64,000 nucleotides of DNA, from positions 9,004,607-9,068,606 of the forward strand of contig NC_060258.1 of the NCBI RefSeq assembly GCF_921293095.1, written 5' to 3'. Source of the stretch: Ischnura elegans (Eukaryota > Arthropoda > Insecta > Odonata > Coenagrionidae). Below the pieces are notes generated by a model. That model saw nothing but the letters and a program-made list of their open reading frames with translations, ran no database searches and was not told where the DNA came from. The position numbers and the translations under genes are program-made. Shown here in pieces: positions 48,514 through 60,947 of this stretch. Every line of letters begins with the position of its first letter. The stretch's first letter is position 1.

Positions 48514-49628
48514 CAGGGTCCCCACTGAACCGTGAAAGCCTTAAAACCGTGAATTAGCCGTGAATTTCGTCTACCGTGAAAAAACCTGGACATAGCCGTG
48601 AATTTCGTCATAAAACCTTTGAAAGCTCTCAAACTTATAGAAAAAGAACTACGATTGACAGATGAAAAGAAAAATCTACACCGGAACCTCGTTAAAGCGA
48701 GTACGGGCTATAGTGACACCCCCGCTATTACGAGAGATAGCCGATGCACCGTCAATTGACCCTATAATAAGAGTGTTAAAAAATTCGTTTTTACGAGACC
48801 CTTTCGGCGTTGGCTCTCGCCATGGCGAGGGTTTCACCACCAGAAGACTTTCATCAAGACTCCTTAACCTCTGTAACTGCTAGCGATCTGTTAGAAATGA
48901 AGTTAATGGAGTGCTCAGTCTCAAATTTATGTGGTAAACTGTCGTTCGATAAATATAATGATTGAAGAAACAATGCTTTGCATGATTTTTATTCGGTGCG
49001 GCGCTTATAAATTGTTTGAATAGTTAGTCGTTATTCGACTAAGGAAATTTAGTGATGCAAAAAAAAACATCGCCTTTCGTCTGGATTTATGCTTACGTTT
49101 ATCGGATAGATGTTAATCTGTCGCCGCACCACTCCTGTTCCTGTATATCTGTTTGCAAGAGGTATATTGGCTATTATTTGCTCCACCTCCGGTAAAGCGA
49201 CAATTCGCTATAGCGAGTGTGTATTAGTTCACCGTGAGGTGTCGTTATATCGAGGTTGCACTGTTTATATTTGGATCATGTTTCAAGGCGGAGCCACATA
49301 GAGACACTGTCCACACATTTATCTCGACACGTATATTCGAAGTGCATTTATTGGAGCCTTGTGCCATGACGACACATTGATCTTGAGTCTGTGATTGGAA
49401 GACCAGCAAACAAAGTGTTCATTAAATATGGCAAAAAATCAGACACTTCCTTACTTCCCTACCTCACTGCTCCCTCCATTTTGCCACTCACAACCTTCAG
49501 CTTCGCCTAAATTTTGATATCGATAGGTGACGTCTTGAGGAATAGCACTTTCATTAATATGTTTGAATTCATGGTGCCTGTCGCGGTTGATAAATTTTTT
49601 AGTTAACGTGCGGGCGGTGATTGTTACT
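48514..49628. mobile_element. CAGGGT-type MITE, copy 2, with nested MITE-C
   Basis: cagggtccccactgaaccgt, accgtgaattagccgtgaat, then MITE-C at 48679-49263, then tgtttcaaggcggagccaca continuing the copy. The right terminus is missing compared with 23371-23996. Confidence 0.7.
48679..49263. mobile_element. MITE-C copy 2
   Basis: caccggaacctcgttaaagc to tatatcgaggttgcactg. TA on the left, TT (decayed) on the right. Confidence 0.83.
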
Positions 49629-49639
49629 TTTCGACAATT

Positions 49640-49944
49640 GTCCTTCCTGTGATAGCCCATTGCTCTCCTATTTGGGCGATGTCGGCTACGTCAAATCTCT
49701 CCGCCTTTAAATCTCTTACTAACTTTTTCTCAAGTATAGTAAAATTTAGAGTACCTCACATGCGTAATGTGCCCACTAACACCATTCTAACTTCTCTCTC
49801 CATTCAAAATATTTCTTCTGTACGCCTCAAAAGTGACCTTAAATTTATCTACAATATCCTCAACTCAGTCACAGGCTGTCCTTGAACTCCTTTCTTTCTT
49901 CATTTCCGAGTACTCTCCCGCCCCACGCACACCCCCCACTACTC
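49640..49944 (+). pseudogene. LINE C-terminal remnant
   Basis: AHCSPIWAMSATSNLSAFKS then SVRLKSDLKFIYNILNS follows the pattern near the end of non-LTR ORFs (RR...DLxFIYxILNG). It is repeated at 50975-51150. Both copies were probably derived from one element. Confidence 0.5.
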
Positions 49945-50300
49945 CCTTTCAATCTTTCTAAAAATCCTACTCTTTTCCTTCCCCTCCCTTGTTTCCTTAA
50001 CATTCTACCCCATTCTAACACCATTTTCAACATCCCCTCACCGCTAAGCGCTAACTTCACCCATACCTTCTGTCTCCTCCGTATCTCATCTAAAAGCTGC
50101 CTCTCCTCACCCACCATGTCCAGCACTTCGTCGTTCCTTTTCCTCTCCGTCCATTTCACCCTCTCCATTCTTCTCCATACCCACATCTCGAATGCCTCCA
50201 ATCTTCTCTCGTCTTCTTTCCTCAGTGTCCACGATTCCGCGCCGTAGAGAGCTACACTCCAAATCAAACTCTTCACTATCCTATTCTTTAAACTCTAACA
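49945..50300 (-). pseudogene. RTE-type reverse transcriptase C-terminal fragment
   Basis: KSLIWSVALYGAESWTLRK then RLEAFEMWVWRRMERVKWTE and NDEVLDMVGEERQLLDEI are a clear RTE/BovB-like tail. It cuts into the + strand LINE remnant, which diverges from its other copy at this point. Confidence 0.8.
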
Positions 50301-50974
50301 TAACGATATTATCCTCCAGAAAAATATCTCTCGTAGTCATTAGTTTGAGGTGGACCTTGAAATGTACTGCGGTTCTATGACTATGCTCTCTGCTTTGAAA
50401 TATATTTGTTCTGAACATTTTAAGTGTTCTGCGCTAATCATGTCATCTCCGATTTTCTAGCGGCTCCCAGTTCCAGCAGTCTACTTCGTGTATTAATGAA
50501 TTGCTGTGCTGATGGCGTTATGCTAATGAGTGACTGATTTGAGTTTTCTAGACAGCGTGTACAAATACTTAGGACACTCACTCCTTTTCCCCAAACATCT
50601 TTTTCTCTATCGCTTGTTTTTTCGTATTGTAAATTCTAACTTAATTTTCGACATCCTCCCATTGTATATTTTCGTAATGCTTCGTCTTGATGAATTAGAA
50701 AACGGCTTATATCTAGTCCAATGGATTCATCAGTGACCACTCAAATTTACTTCTCCCTCGAATTTCGAGAGCTACGCTCCAAATCAAACTACTCTTGGAA
50801 TGTGGGTCGAGGCTTAAATGTCAGAGTGAGCTTGTTACGTGCTTGCTCTTCTATATTGAATGCGATATTTTTAGATCTTTTGGCTTGGTGCCCTACAAGG
50901 CCTCGTACAGTGAAATCTCAGTTAGCAAGCGCCTCTGATAACGAACAATTCAGATGACGGCCAAAAATTTCACT

Positions 50975-51150
50975 AAACTTACTAACTTTTTCTCAAGTAT
51001 AGTAAAATATAGTAATATGCCCACTAACACCATTCTAACTTCTCTCTCCATTCAAAATCTTTCTTCTGTACGCCTCAAAAGTGACCTTAAATTTATCTAC
51101 AATATCCTCAACTCAATCACAGGCTGTCCTTGAACTCCTTTCTTTTCTTA
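50975..51150 (+). repeat. Second copy of the LINE remnant
   Basis: ctttttctcaagtatagtaa, caccattctaacttctctct and tctacaatatcctcaactca repeat 49720-49880. Confidence 0.65.
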
Positions 51151-51402
51151 ATTTCCCTCCCGCCCCACGTGCACCCCCTCACTGCTTCACACACCAATTC
51201 CCAAATTATCACTCATTCAACGCTCACTTTTTTACCGCCATCCCTCACTTCTCAATTCCCTTCCTCCTAGTATTGATCCCTTATCCCTATTCCCGAAAGT
51301 CTTTACTAACCTGGCTCTATCTTACCTCTCTGAACATCAATATCAACATATCACATTTAAATAAATCAATATTCAGCCCTGAAGATGAGTGCAGAGACGG
51401 TA

Positions 51403-52321
51403 CCGTAGAACGGGGTGAAAGGAAACATTGGGGTGAATAGAAACGAAACTTCTTTTTTTTATGTATAATCTATTTCCTGCATAACTATAGGTAAATAGCG
51501 GCAACTATTATTATTTTTTAGGTTGGTACACTTTTGGCTGAAATTGAAGTAATGGTTTGTTTGGTTGGCAGCACTGGTTCCTGTTTGTTTGGCATGTTGA
51601 ATTTTACCACGTGATTCTTGTTTTTTTGTCCACTTTGAACTTTCCAGGTAAGTCAGAATACGTAGTGTTCTTAAAAGTAAATAGCTGTAAAAAACATGGG
51701 TTAATTAATATAAAAAATTTAGGCTTATTTTAAGCTTTAACTTTAACAATATTATTTCAAAAATTATTCATATTTTTTAGGTTAGGTGTTCAGAATTTAT
51801 GGGGTGAATAGAAACAAATCATTTTTAGTGTTTTATTCACCCTGTAAGAAAATTTTTTCAAAGATGACCAGTCTGATCTCACGATTTATTTATCATAATT
51901 TAATCTAGTTAAATACGGTAGTTGTCTACCTATTCAATTTGTTTACTTACAGTTATGTAACTTCTTTTGTTTACGTACTGAATTAAATCATTATGTTGAG
52001 AAATAAATTTGTATTTATCCATTACAAATTAAAAATACCTTATTTAACTGTTTCCATTCACCCCCGATTCGTTTCCATAAAAAAAAAACATGAAATGGAA
52101 GTACTGTTTCGATTCACCCCCAGAATAGAATTTGAATAGAAACACCATGTTTTATTTTTTTTCTTTATAATCAAATTAAATTTTAAAAATTAAATACTAT
52201 AAACAAATAGGTCTAACAGAGACCTGTGTTTGGGCAAAAAATTGTTTACATGGAACAACTACAAATATGCAAAATTTCAAACCAAAGTTGAAAATTGTTT
52301 CCATTTACCCCGTTTTACCGG
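51403..52321. mobile_element. MITE-I with repeated GGGGTGAATAGAAAC phrases
   Basis: ccgtagaacggggtgaaagg to ttaccccgttttaccgg with TA borders, 919 bp. ggggtgaatagaaac or its complement appears at least five times inside (e.g. 51430, 51800, 52058, 52105). Confidence 0.75.
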
Positions 52322-52642
52322 TACTTGAAACGTTCGCCGTTATAAAAACATTAACGTGGTGGGAATCCCGAGAAAAGTTTACCCGCAGTGATTCCAATGT
52401 TTTTTCGTCCAATTTTATTTAAAAAAATAAAGATCACGGAAAATAGTGATTGAGAGTGAAAATCATGCACGGATAATCCGTAATACCGATAAGCCACAGC
52501 CGGATAATCGAGAATCTGCTGTACTACTAAGGAACACATATCGCAGGGGGGAATACTGATCACAAGGTAGTGCAAAATGTTGAAAACTTCAAACTTAACT
52601 CAGCAACTACCATAGCATAGAAAATAATAAATAGTCTACGTA

Positions 52643-53409
52643 CAGTGAGTCCTCGTTTAACGTCACTTACCGTTCCTGAAAAATGTGACGATAAACGAAA
52701 TGACGTTAATCGAAGCATAATATCCCATAAGAAACAATGTAAAAAGTGAATATCGGCTCCTAGACCTCACAATTCCTGCGCGAAAAAATGTTAGCGTATC
52801 ATATCTGGGGCATTTTTTACGATGGGAATGCCAAACTATGGCATGAATACGATTTCCTGTCTTCATCGATGACAATAGCTGCAGTGACGAAAAATCCTTC
52901 TCCATTTTTGCATCTTCCGACATTTGCTTTTCGGCTTCGCTATGTTGGTCGCCCGGGCGAGCGTCGCCTGGGCATCATGATCGCTTAAACATCGTCGCAG
53001 TTACAGGAACCAAAATTGTTGTGAACACGGCGAAAAAAGTGACGACAAAAATTTCGAGTTCTACACGGAAAAATTCCTTGAAATCACTTTTTAGGTTCCT
53101 GAAAACTATTATGTCAAGTAAAACCTTGCGCACCTACCTAAGAATTCATTTAGCAGAAAATTTGCTAAAACCGTAATCGCAATTAACAATATACACACCG
53201 TTTTACACTTTGTGTAGACTGACTGTATTACCGCCCACAAAACGAACAACCTGCAATGCCCGCCGCTTCGCCTTTTTTCTCACGCGAAATTTAAAAGCCC
53301 TGACGTTATCGTGAAGCGTAGGTGCGATAAACGAGTGACGGTCTCAAAATTTTCATGACGTTATCGCGAAATGACGTTAAACGGGGTGACGTAGAACGAG
53401 GACTCACTG
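52643..53409. mobile_element. MITE-D copy 3
   Basis: cagtgagtcctcgtttaacg to aacgaggactcactg, TA borders, 767 bp. Confidence 0.87.
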
Positions 53410-53438
53410 TATGCACGCAATTTAATAGCACATAACTA

Positions 53439-53612
53439 CCGTATATGTCAGAGTATAGTCCCTCCCTTTTTTTCAAAAATGCCTGTGGTATGAGTAAAGG
53501 GGGGGGGGACTATATTCAAACGCATATTTTTAAACTTTTCCCTAAACTGAAGCCTCAAAATTCGGGGGGGGGGGACTATATTCAGAGGGGGACTGTATTT
53601 GGAGAAATACGG
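53439..53612. mobile_element. Short MITE with CCGTAT ends
   Basis: ccgtatatgtcagagtatag to gactgtatttggagaaatacgg, given in parts, flanked by TA. Contains two poly-G runs. Confidence 0.65.
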
Positions 53613-55610
53613 TAGTCTCTTTATCTGCAGTTGACCAAAATTCTTAAGTCCTTACAAAATTCTTAAGTTCTTAATGTTTAGTTGGTTGGGAAAAAGACAT
53701 TATTGGTGGTTTAGAAATGTCGATGATAGCCCTTCGAATGAGAGTTCTTGGGATGCGGAAATGCGGTGGCGTCGAGAGCCTGTAGTTTAAATTCGTGGCT
53801 TCAACGATATTCGTGGATTTGTTTAAAAAGAGAAGTGCTTTTTGGTTGTTTAAAGTTTAAAAAGCAGCGAAATGATGAAAAATCATGGAAAAATTGCATA
53901 AAAAGTCAAAAACATTGGAATTTGCTTAAAAACTGAAAAAAGTGCCAAAATTCGCCAAAAAATTGCAAAATTATGCGTTCGCGAAAATCAAGGAGTCCTA
54001 TTGATTAGTCAGGTCAGGGGAAAATACAAGCCGAGGAGTTTTGAAGTACAATATACTGCTCCAAATCCAATGGATATGCAAAATGCCTTTGGCAGAGGGT
54101 ATTTGAAATAAAAAAAATAGTATTTTAGCCCTTTTGGTACCAGCCTGCATAGCTTATAAACGTGGAGGGGTCGAAAAAGGTTCAGTGAGACCCTTCTAAA
54201 CGAATGCCCTCCAAAAAAATGCTCCGTACCACGAGAAAGAAGAGTCTCTTGGGGCTCAGTACAGCAGTCATGCTTGTAAGACGAAAACTCCTCCGTCTCG
54301 AAAGGATTAAGGGTGGGATGTCCTTGTTATGCAAAAATATGAAGCTAACGAGAATTATAGATATTTTGAAATATTAATTTTGAAAATATTCATAATTTTA
54401 TGAAGTAATCGATGATGTGGAGAAAGGGGTAATGTACAAAAGTATTGGTGTAATGAATAAATAAAATCTGGGGTCATTGAAGATGGTATAATATGAATTT
54501 ACGCACATTCACCTATCTTATGGGCAGATGAAGTACTCTTTACTGTTCGGAATTAAGAACTTAGTTCTTCCGCTCCTTTAAGTACATACAGCGTAAATAT
54601 TTATCCACTCCATTAAAAAATAGCAATAAATTTGGATGATATTCAAACTAAAGATCATAGGTTGAATTTTAATCAATAAATTGCTTTAGGAGTATGTAGT
54701 GAATATGTAGGTTTGCACTTTAAAATTTTTACAAATCCTAATATGCATTTTATGAAGCTAATATTTTTTTCATGTGCTCTTATGGGTATATGTAAAAGCA
54801 TGAGAGGTACTAATGAATAATTGAAAAAGCTAATAATACGAAGCACAAAGAATGATATGTGAAAGTGTAAAAAAATCCAAGGGATGGATATGCTCCTGGA
54901 ACTCTTCTCACATACTGCTGGCCAATAATTTGGCCCACTCTCACTATAAGGGAGAAATCCTTTCAAGATAATTCGTATGGAAACTAAGACATCTTTAAAA
55001 AATATGACCTATTTTAGCATGTTAACACTTTCTGTGCCATGGACGTAAGATTACGTCTTTCCATTTAATTGGCTTTGTATGCGTGAAGCCGTAATATTTC
55101 GCCTGTCGTACTTTTCCAGTTTACTGCTTAATGGTTCTGTTATTTCAAAAATCAACTGCTCAATGGAAAAAGAGTTCACTTTATGTATACCATTCAATCA
55201 ATTCAAAAAAATACTTGATGACGAAAAGTCCTCTGTAGCTACCGGCATCCTTATCTTAGGCCACTTTGTGTGAAAATTCTTTGGAGGAATGAACCTTTCG
55301 TTGAGGGTGCAGTGACCCTTTTTGTCATCCAGGATTTTGAATGCTTTGCTTGGAACGATACTTTTGTATGTTTTACTTAGTTTAAATAGTTCAAATTGAG
55401 CGTAATAAAAAATTATTATGCATTTTATGGAGGTACATCATTTGTAGAAACTTTTTTCTTTCTCAACAACAGTAGGTTTTCATTATTATATTATATATTT
55501 AAAAATTAGCAGTAATGTTATTCAACTCATTCATAAAGAGGAGCAAAGTCCATTTTTATTGAAATACACATCGATATAAATATATTTTTTATGCTAATCT
55601 TTTATAAAAA
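53613..55610. other. Downstream region: no gene
   Basis: A fragment of repeat J at 54307-54400. Otherwise AT-rich sequence with only short chance frames. Confidence 0.4.
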
Positions 55611-56176
55611 TGGAAGGGACCAAACTTTGGGTATTTTGATGTATGGAGGTTCACTATAGAGAGGTTTTAGTGATAGGCACCATTTTTTCATATCGAAAGG
55701 CACTACTGTCTTTTAAAACATTATATTCATACGTTTAAAGAAGCATGCATGCATTAGTGAACATATATTTATTTTTTAATAATAACAGAAAGTGAGCGCT
55801 ATAATGTGATTTTCACCATGATTCGAGAGGAAACGACGTGATCTCTCGTAATTCAACAGTCACTTAAAATGATTAGGATAGTTGGATACCTTTTTTTCTT
55901 ATTTACTGTTAGGCATGCTATCATTTGGAACAAAATGGCCACAACTAATGATTAACGTAAAAATTACAGCATAGTGAAGGAGTAAAAGAAATAAATAATC
56001 ATGAAACATTTATTGCTGAAAATGTCATTCCATGTACGAAATCGCAGCTGCATTAATGGTCTCTAGATGTCTCAGTACGATTTAGCCATCTCGGGGGTGT
56101 CTCTTTGGTATGATAAGTGGAGATTTTACGAGATAAAGAGGTTCACCACAAAGAGGTTTGCCCATAAATTTACATG

Positions 56177-56562
56177 AACTCAATTGTTGAGGCCTTCACT
56201 TTGTAGAATTCCATATTTAATGTTTGGAAAGGAAATTGCTTAGCTTTTCTACAAAACAAGAGACTAACAGTTAGTTAACTAACTAACCTCTTTGTGGTGA
56301 ACCTCTTTATCTCGTAAAATCTCCACTTATCATACCAAAGAGACACCCCCGAGATGGCTAAATCGTATCAAGACATCTAGAGACCATTAATGCAGCTGCG
56401 ATTTCGTACATGGAATGACATTTTCAGCAATAAATGTTTCATGATTATTTATTTCTTTTACACCTTCACTATGCTGAAATTTTTACGTTAATCATAAGTT
56501 AACAGTTAGTTAACAGTTAACAACTATGTTTTGTAGAAAAGCTAAGCAATTTCCTTTCCAAA
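56177..56562. mobile_element. Fold-back insertion 4 containing an inverted copy of its target flank
   Basis: The target duplication cataaatttacatg is at 56163-56176 and 56563-56576. Arms 56221-56258 and 56527-56564 are perfect 38-nt inverted copies. The tail (56177-56220) is on the left. The centre, 56285-56500, is a 216-nt inverted copy of 55943-56158, the host MITE sequence just outside the insertion, with about six mismatches. Confidence 0.85.
56285..56500. repeat. Inverted duplicate of 55943-56158
   Basis: Colinear in reverse complement over 216 nt with no indels seen. It is centred exactly between the two 38-nt arms. Confidence 0.9.
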
Positions 56563-56999
56563 CATAAATTTACATGTAAATCTGACGGGACCGTAGGGGT
56601 GGTGTGAAGTACGGAGGTTTATGATGTAAAGAGGTTCACTACATAGAGGTTTTACTGCACTTTTTGTCATGTTGCAAAGGAGATTGAACTATGGATTTGT
56701 TACTACGAATTAATTCTGTAGCAGATATAATGAAATAAAACAATGTCAACAGATGGAATGTCAGTGGATATATGTCCCTTGGTACATTCCACAGTGAACG
56801 TATCACGTGCAGTTTGAGAAAGGGAAAAACTTTTAGGGTGGGGTGAAGTTCCCACAGTGGCCTCTGGCTACGTAGCTTCAGCACTGAATTTTCCGTTGCT
56901 TCCAACATCCATCCTCACCGCAATACGGGAAAATGTCCCAGGAATATTTTCTGATTCATGATTCACTTTCGTTTCTGCTTGTAGACCTGCAGGTGAAAC

Positions 57000-57646
57000 A
57001 GGTGGTTTCTTATTATTTTTTATTGCCTAAATCGAAAGATTTTTACTCCTGGAGTACGTATTTCATGCTTTTAGATTTTTAAATGACGATGTCTATTTTT
57101 CGCGATTAAATGAAAAGTGAAAATTTTCAAGCACGCGAAAATGCGACGGGTAAGTATGAATGCCGGGAAACCTCCCGCTTGACATCGTTCTGGTTCCCGC
57201 TGCCGCAAGTGAGGTGACCTTGGGGCGAGGCTTTGAGCGCTGATACTAGCAGGTAGCAGAGTACCATGCTAGCTGGTAGCACTTGGCTTAAATAAGGATT
57301 ATTAATACCATATAAAACAAGGAAAACTTTCCGAACTTAGCCAGTTTTAATAGGTGATTATAAAGAGACGTTTCCCTGAGCTCTGTGCCTCATGCATGCA
57401 TTGGTAACCTCAGACGATGTAAAACTCCTATCTACCCGTATAGAAACTAGGTCCCTGTGACGTCACGTGGAGTGGCATCGCATGGGCGCCAATCTGGCCT
57501 TTTTCAAATGAGGTTAAAATTGAACATTAACATTCGTCTAAGCTGGGATTTCTAAAATCAAATAATTTGTATATTATGAATACACTAATGGTGGGTAACG
57601 AATCACAATCAATGTCTTTCGTTTTCTCTGATGGAGGAAACTACCC
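57000..57646. mobile_element. MITE-B copy 3, reversed
   Basis: aggtggtttcttattattt to gatggaggaaactaccc, with the family's tttactcctggagtacgta and gtccctgtgacgtcacgtgg blocks. Confidence 0.78.
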
Positions 57647-58310
57647 TATTCATTTTTTTGCGACATTATGGAGTGTCGACTTTGGGGTTGAAGAACGAGT
57701 GGTCGAAAGTTATGAGCTGTTAGAGAAATTATTTTGTGATAATTAAGGTTATAGAAATCATTTCTTTTACTTTACCCCTCCCTAGTTTAGTAGACTGCAC
57801 CAATATCACGTTGCGCTGTTTTGAGCGTTGTATCCTGTTACTCAGACTGCACCGCAGTACATATTAGCATTTGCGTGTTGCCTATACTGCAGGATACATT
57901 TGCGCAATATTAATGCAGGGTCTCAATATTCACTGTCTCAGTACATAATCGCGTGTAATTATTTACCTTTCATTTTAGACACTTCCCCTCGATCTATATT
58001 CATGAAAATTGGCATACACATCGAAAAAGTTCCCACGTTTTGTTGAGTGCAAGCAAATTTTTACAATTTTGATCTTATGACCTTACAGTGAGGGTCCAAA
58101 CCAAAATCCAAATTTTGCCTTAAGGAGTTTCAATGTCACAAAACATAAGGACCTTGGACGAATGTATCATATTTACGATAATTACACCGGTATTAAACGT
58201 AAAATAACAGTAACATTAAGGAGTTCTAAGAAACTACAACTAATTCAAAACTAAATTTTAAGGGGATTGTTAATTACACTGGTATCAACTACACTGTTGA
58301 AGTGATTCGC
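57647..58310. other. No gene recognised
   Basis: AT-rich intergenic sequence without recognisable elements. Confidence 0.35.
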
Positions 58311-58323
58311 CATGAAAAAAGTC

Positions 58324-58492
58324 CATGATAAAAAGAAGAACACAATGGTAATTTCCACACTTTTAATGTCACAACTCAGCAACCGACCATGGTTTCAACA
58401 CGTAAGTGTCATTTTCAAGGATTATTTATGTGTTCTTCTTTTTATCATGGATATAAAGAACTTCCACAAAATCGAGCCGGATACGATTTCAT
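58324..58492. mobile_element. Fold-back insertion 5 (169 bp)
   Basis: Target duplication atgaaaaaagtc at 58312-58323 and 58493-58504. Arm catgataaaaagaagaacac (58324) is flush with the left copy and inverted at 58429-58449. A 43-bp tail (58450-58492) precedes the right copy. Inserted in SINE-2. Confidence 0.85.
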
Positions 58493-58720
58493 ATGAAAAA
58501 AGTCATTTGGCTTTGCCGGGATTCGAACCCGGATCACCCGAATATAGATTAGTTGTGCTATCAGTTACACTACCAAGTCATGTTCTTCAAAAACGAATCT
58601 CAGAATGGGTTTACTGAACAAGCTGTTGAATCTCATGTCAACACTGTGACACAAGAGATGGAGGTCGTGCTTACTAAGTCACTATCCGAGATAAAAACCT
58701 ACTTTTAGCTATGATTTTTA
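58493..58720 (-). repeat. SINE-2 copy with tRNA-like head
   Basis: B-box complement gggattcgaacccgg near 58518, gttacactaccaagtcatgt for the D-arm side, then gtcgtgcttactaagtcact of the body. Confidence 0.68.
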
Positions 58721-58736
58721 TTAGCTGGGTACAATA

Positions 58737-58952
58737 GGGTGGTTTCCTATTATTTTATTATTGCCTAAATCCAAAGATTATTACTCCTGGAGTACGTAAT
58801 TCACGCTTTTAGATTTTTAAATGACGATATCTATTTTTTGCGATTAAATGAAAAGTGAGAATTTTCAAGCGCGCGAAAACGTGATGGCTAAGTATGAATG
58901 CCAGGAAAAGCCAGTGTGACATCATTCTGGTTCCTGCTGTCGCCATGTGAGG
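58737..58952. mobile_element. MITE-B fragment (copy 4)
   Basis: gggtggtttcctattatttt to ctgtcgccatgtgagg. Cut off where the Helitron derivative begins. Confidence 0.75.
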
Positions 58953-59343
58953 ATGTACAAATAGAGGTCAGATGACCTCTTTAAACACAACATCGGAAGT
59001 AATTTCACTATCTTCTGTTAAACGCACATGACGACTCATACATAGGTATCAACAGGAGACTTGAATGTGGAATCAGCTGCATTTTGTTAAAAGTTATTTA
59101 AAGAATGCGAGATATCATTGCAAATGAACAACTGCATCAGTTTGTCCACCGTTAACGTCAGGAATATCTACAGGTTTTTTTTATTATTATTTAAAAACCA
59201 ATCTAAGGAAACAAAATCAATATTTAGGAAGAAAGATATGCCGTTGCATGTTCTCTGATAAATTCTGTGCATTTTGGTACCTTATTTGTAGAGTTTGGTC
59301 GTGTATAAGTTGAGAAAAAGGTATCTATACAGTAGAAATAAGA
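58953..59343 (-). mobile_element. Helitron derivative, copy 3
   Basis: Shares cacaacatcggaagtaattt, caacaggagacttgaatgtg and aaaaaggtatctatacagta with 12661-13204. Lacks the 3' hairpin. Confidence 0.7.
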
Positions 59344-59986
59344 GAGGTTCCTGAGATGTCTCATGCAGAGGCTGTCTGGCCAGGTCAGCTGGTTGTCAAT
59401 AGGGTGGTTTCCTATTATTTTTTTATTGCCTATATCGGAAGATTATTACTCCTGGAGTACGTAATTCACGCTTTTAGATTTTTAAATGACCATATCTATT
59501 TTTTGCGATTAAATGAAAAGTGAGAATTTTCAAGCGCGCGAAAACGCGATGGCTAAGTATGAATGCCGGGAAAAGCCCGTGTGACGTCATTCTGGTTCCA
59601 ACTGTTGGCGTGTGAGGTGACCTAGGAGCGAGGCTTTGAGCCCTGATACGACCCAGGATGCTAGCATGTAGCAGAGTACCATGCTAGCTGGTAGTGCTTG
59701 GCTTAAATAAGGATTATTAATTCCCTATCAAACAAAGGAAATTTTCCAACCTTAGACAATTTTAATAGGTGATTATTAAGAGATGTTTCCCCGAGCTCTG
59801 TGCCTCATGCATGCATTGGTAACCTCAGACGGTGTAAAACTCATATAGTCTCGTGTAGAAACTAGGTCCCTGTGATGTCACGTGGAGTGGCATCGCATGG
59901 GTGCCAATCAGGTCTTTTTCAAATGAGGTTAAAATTGGCCATTAACATTCATCTAAACTGGGATTTCTAAAACCAAATAATTTGTA

Positions 59987-60935
59987 CAGGTGGTCCTCGA
60001 CTTTTGTACAATTCGCACTTTCGTACCTTCAAAATGGACACCTTTTACTCGACTTTCGTACGCTAAATTCGGACTTTCGGACGCTGATCTGTAATTTTTT
60101 TTAAATTCCCGCTATGTTTATTGCGCATCCCAACATTCAATTGTTTCAAATTGCAGTATCGGCAGTATATGCGAACAATATGAACGTATGTAATGAAGGG
60201 AATTGTTGGTAATTGACTCTGATCTAGGTGATTTATTTGGGAGAGAGACTGCCTGCTATAGGCTCCTTTATCAAGAGAAGAGAAAAGCCTTCATTGAAGA
60301 TATTTTTCAAAAGAAGTTGACTAGACATCATCGAATAGCTTTCAATAAAACTAGTAAGACCTTCTTTCTAATTGTGTTTTTTCGTTTGAGTGCTGTTTAA
60401 TTCATGTAAACCTTCAGCAACGATATTGCACGACATATCACCCGAATTCCGTTTGTCTTTTGTCTTTATTGAATAACATGCGGAACATACGCGATCACGA
60501 ATGTCACCTGCCAAACATCGAATTTTGGTGTAAAAATTAAAAGGTATCCAGAGTGCGGGTTCAACGAATACATTTTTTTATGCTACTTGATATGTCCTTT
60601 TATTTATAGTGGACGTAATAAGTGGAATGTCAACTTAAACGCCAAGAGGAAGTTTCACTCGATAGCCAACGGAGTTCTTGTTTTTTAAACTTATATTTGC
60701 ATTTTCTGCGTATTTTCGAAATAAATTATATGATTTGAGGAGTTTTATTAATATATTATTAAAATTAAGTCAATTGAAATGAATTCCGTGATAAAAAAGG
60801 TTTTAGTACGTAAATTCCGCTCTTTTGGAACGTGACCCCTAATTTAGTATGGAAGGCAATGGTTTGACTTTCGTAGATTCGACTTTCGTACAAGTTTTCG
60901 GGAACGCATTGTGTACGAAAGTCGGGGACCGCCTG
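59987..60935. mobile_element. MITE-G (pogo/Tigger-like)
   Basis: caggtggtcctcgacttttg to gaaagtcggggaccgcctg, TA on both sides (59985-59986, 60936-60937). 949 bp. Repeats of gactttcgtac in both orientations near the ends. No transposase seen. Confidence 0.85.
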
Positions 60936-60947
60936 TATTAAATTTCA

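Larger units (their letters stand above)
55611..56657. mobile_element. MITE-A copy 5, left end truncated, split by a fold-back
   Basis: tggaagggaccaaactttgg to catagaggttttactg. Interrupted at 56177-56562. Confidence 0.8.

Noticed and set aside
50192-51440. Several + strand frames opposite the RTE remnant
   Set aside because: Ser/Pro/Leu-rich peptides that are the reverse of the RTE minus-strand frame or of the LINE duplicate.
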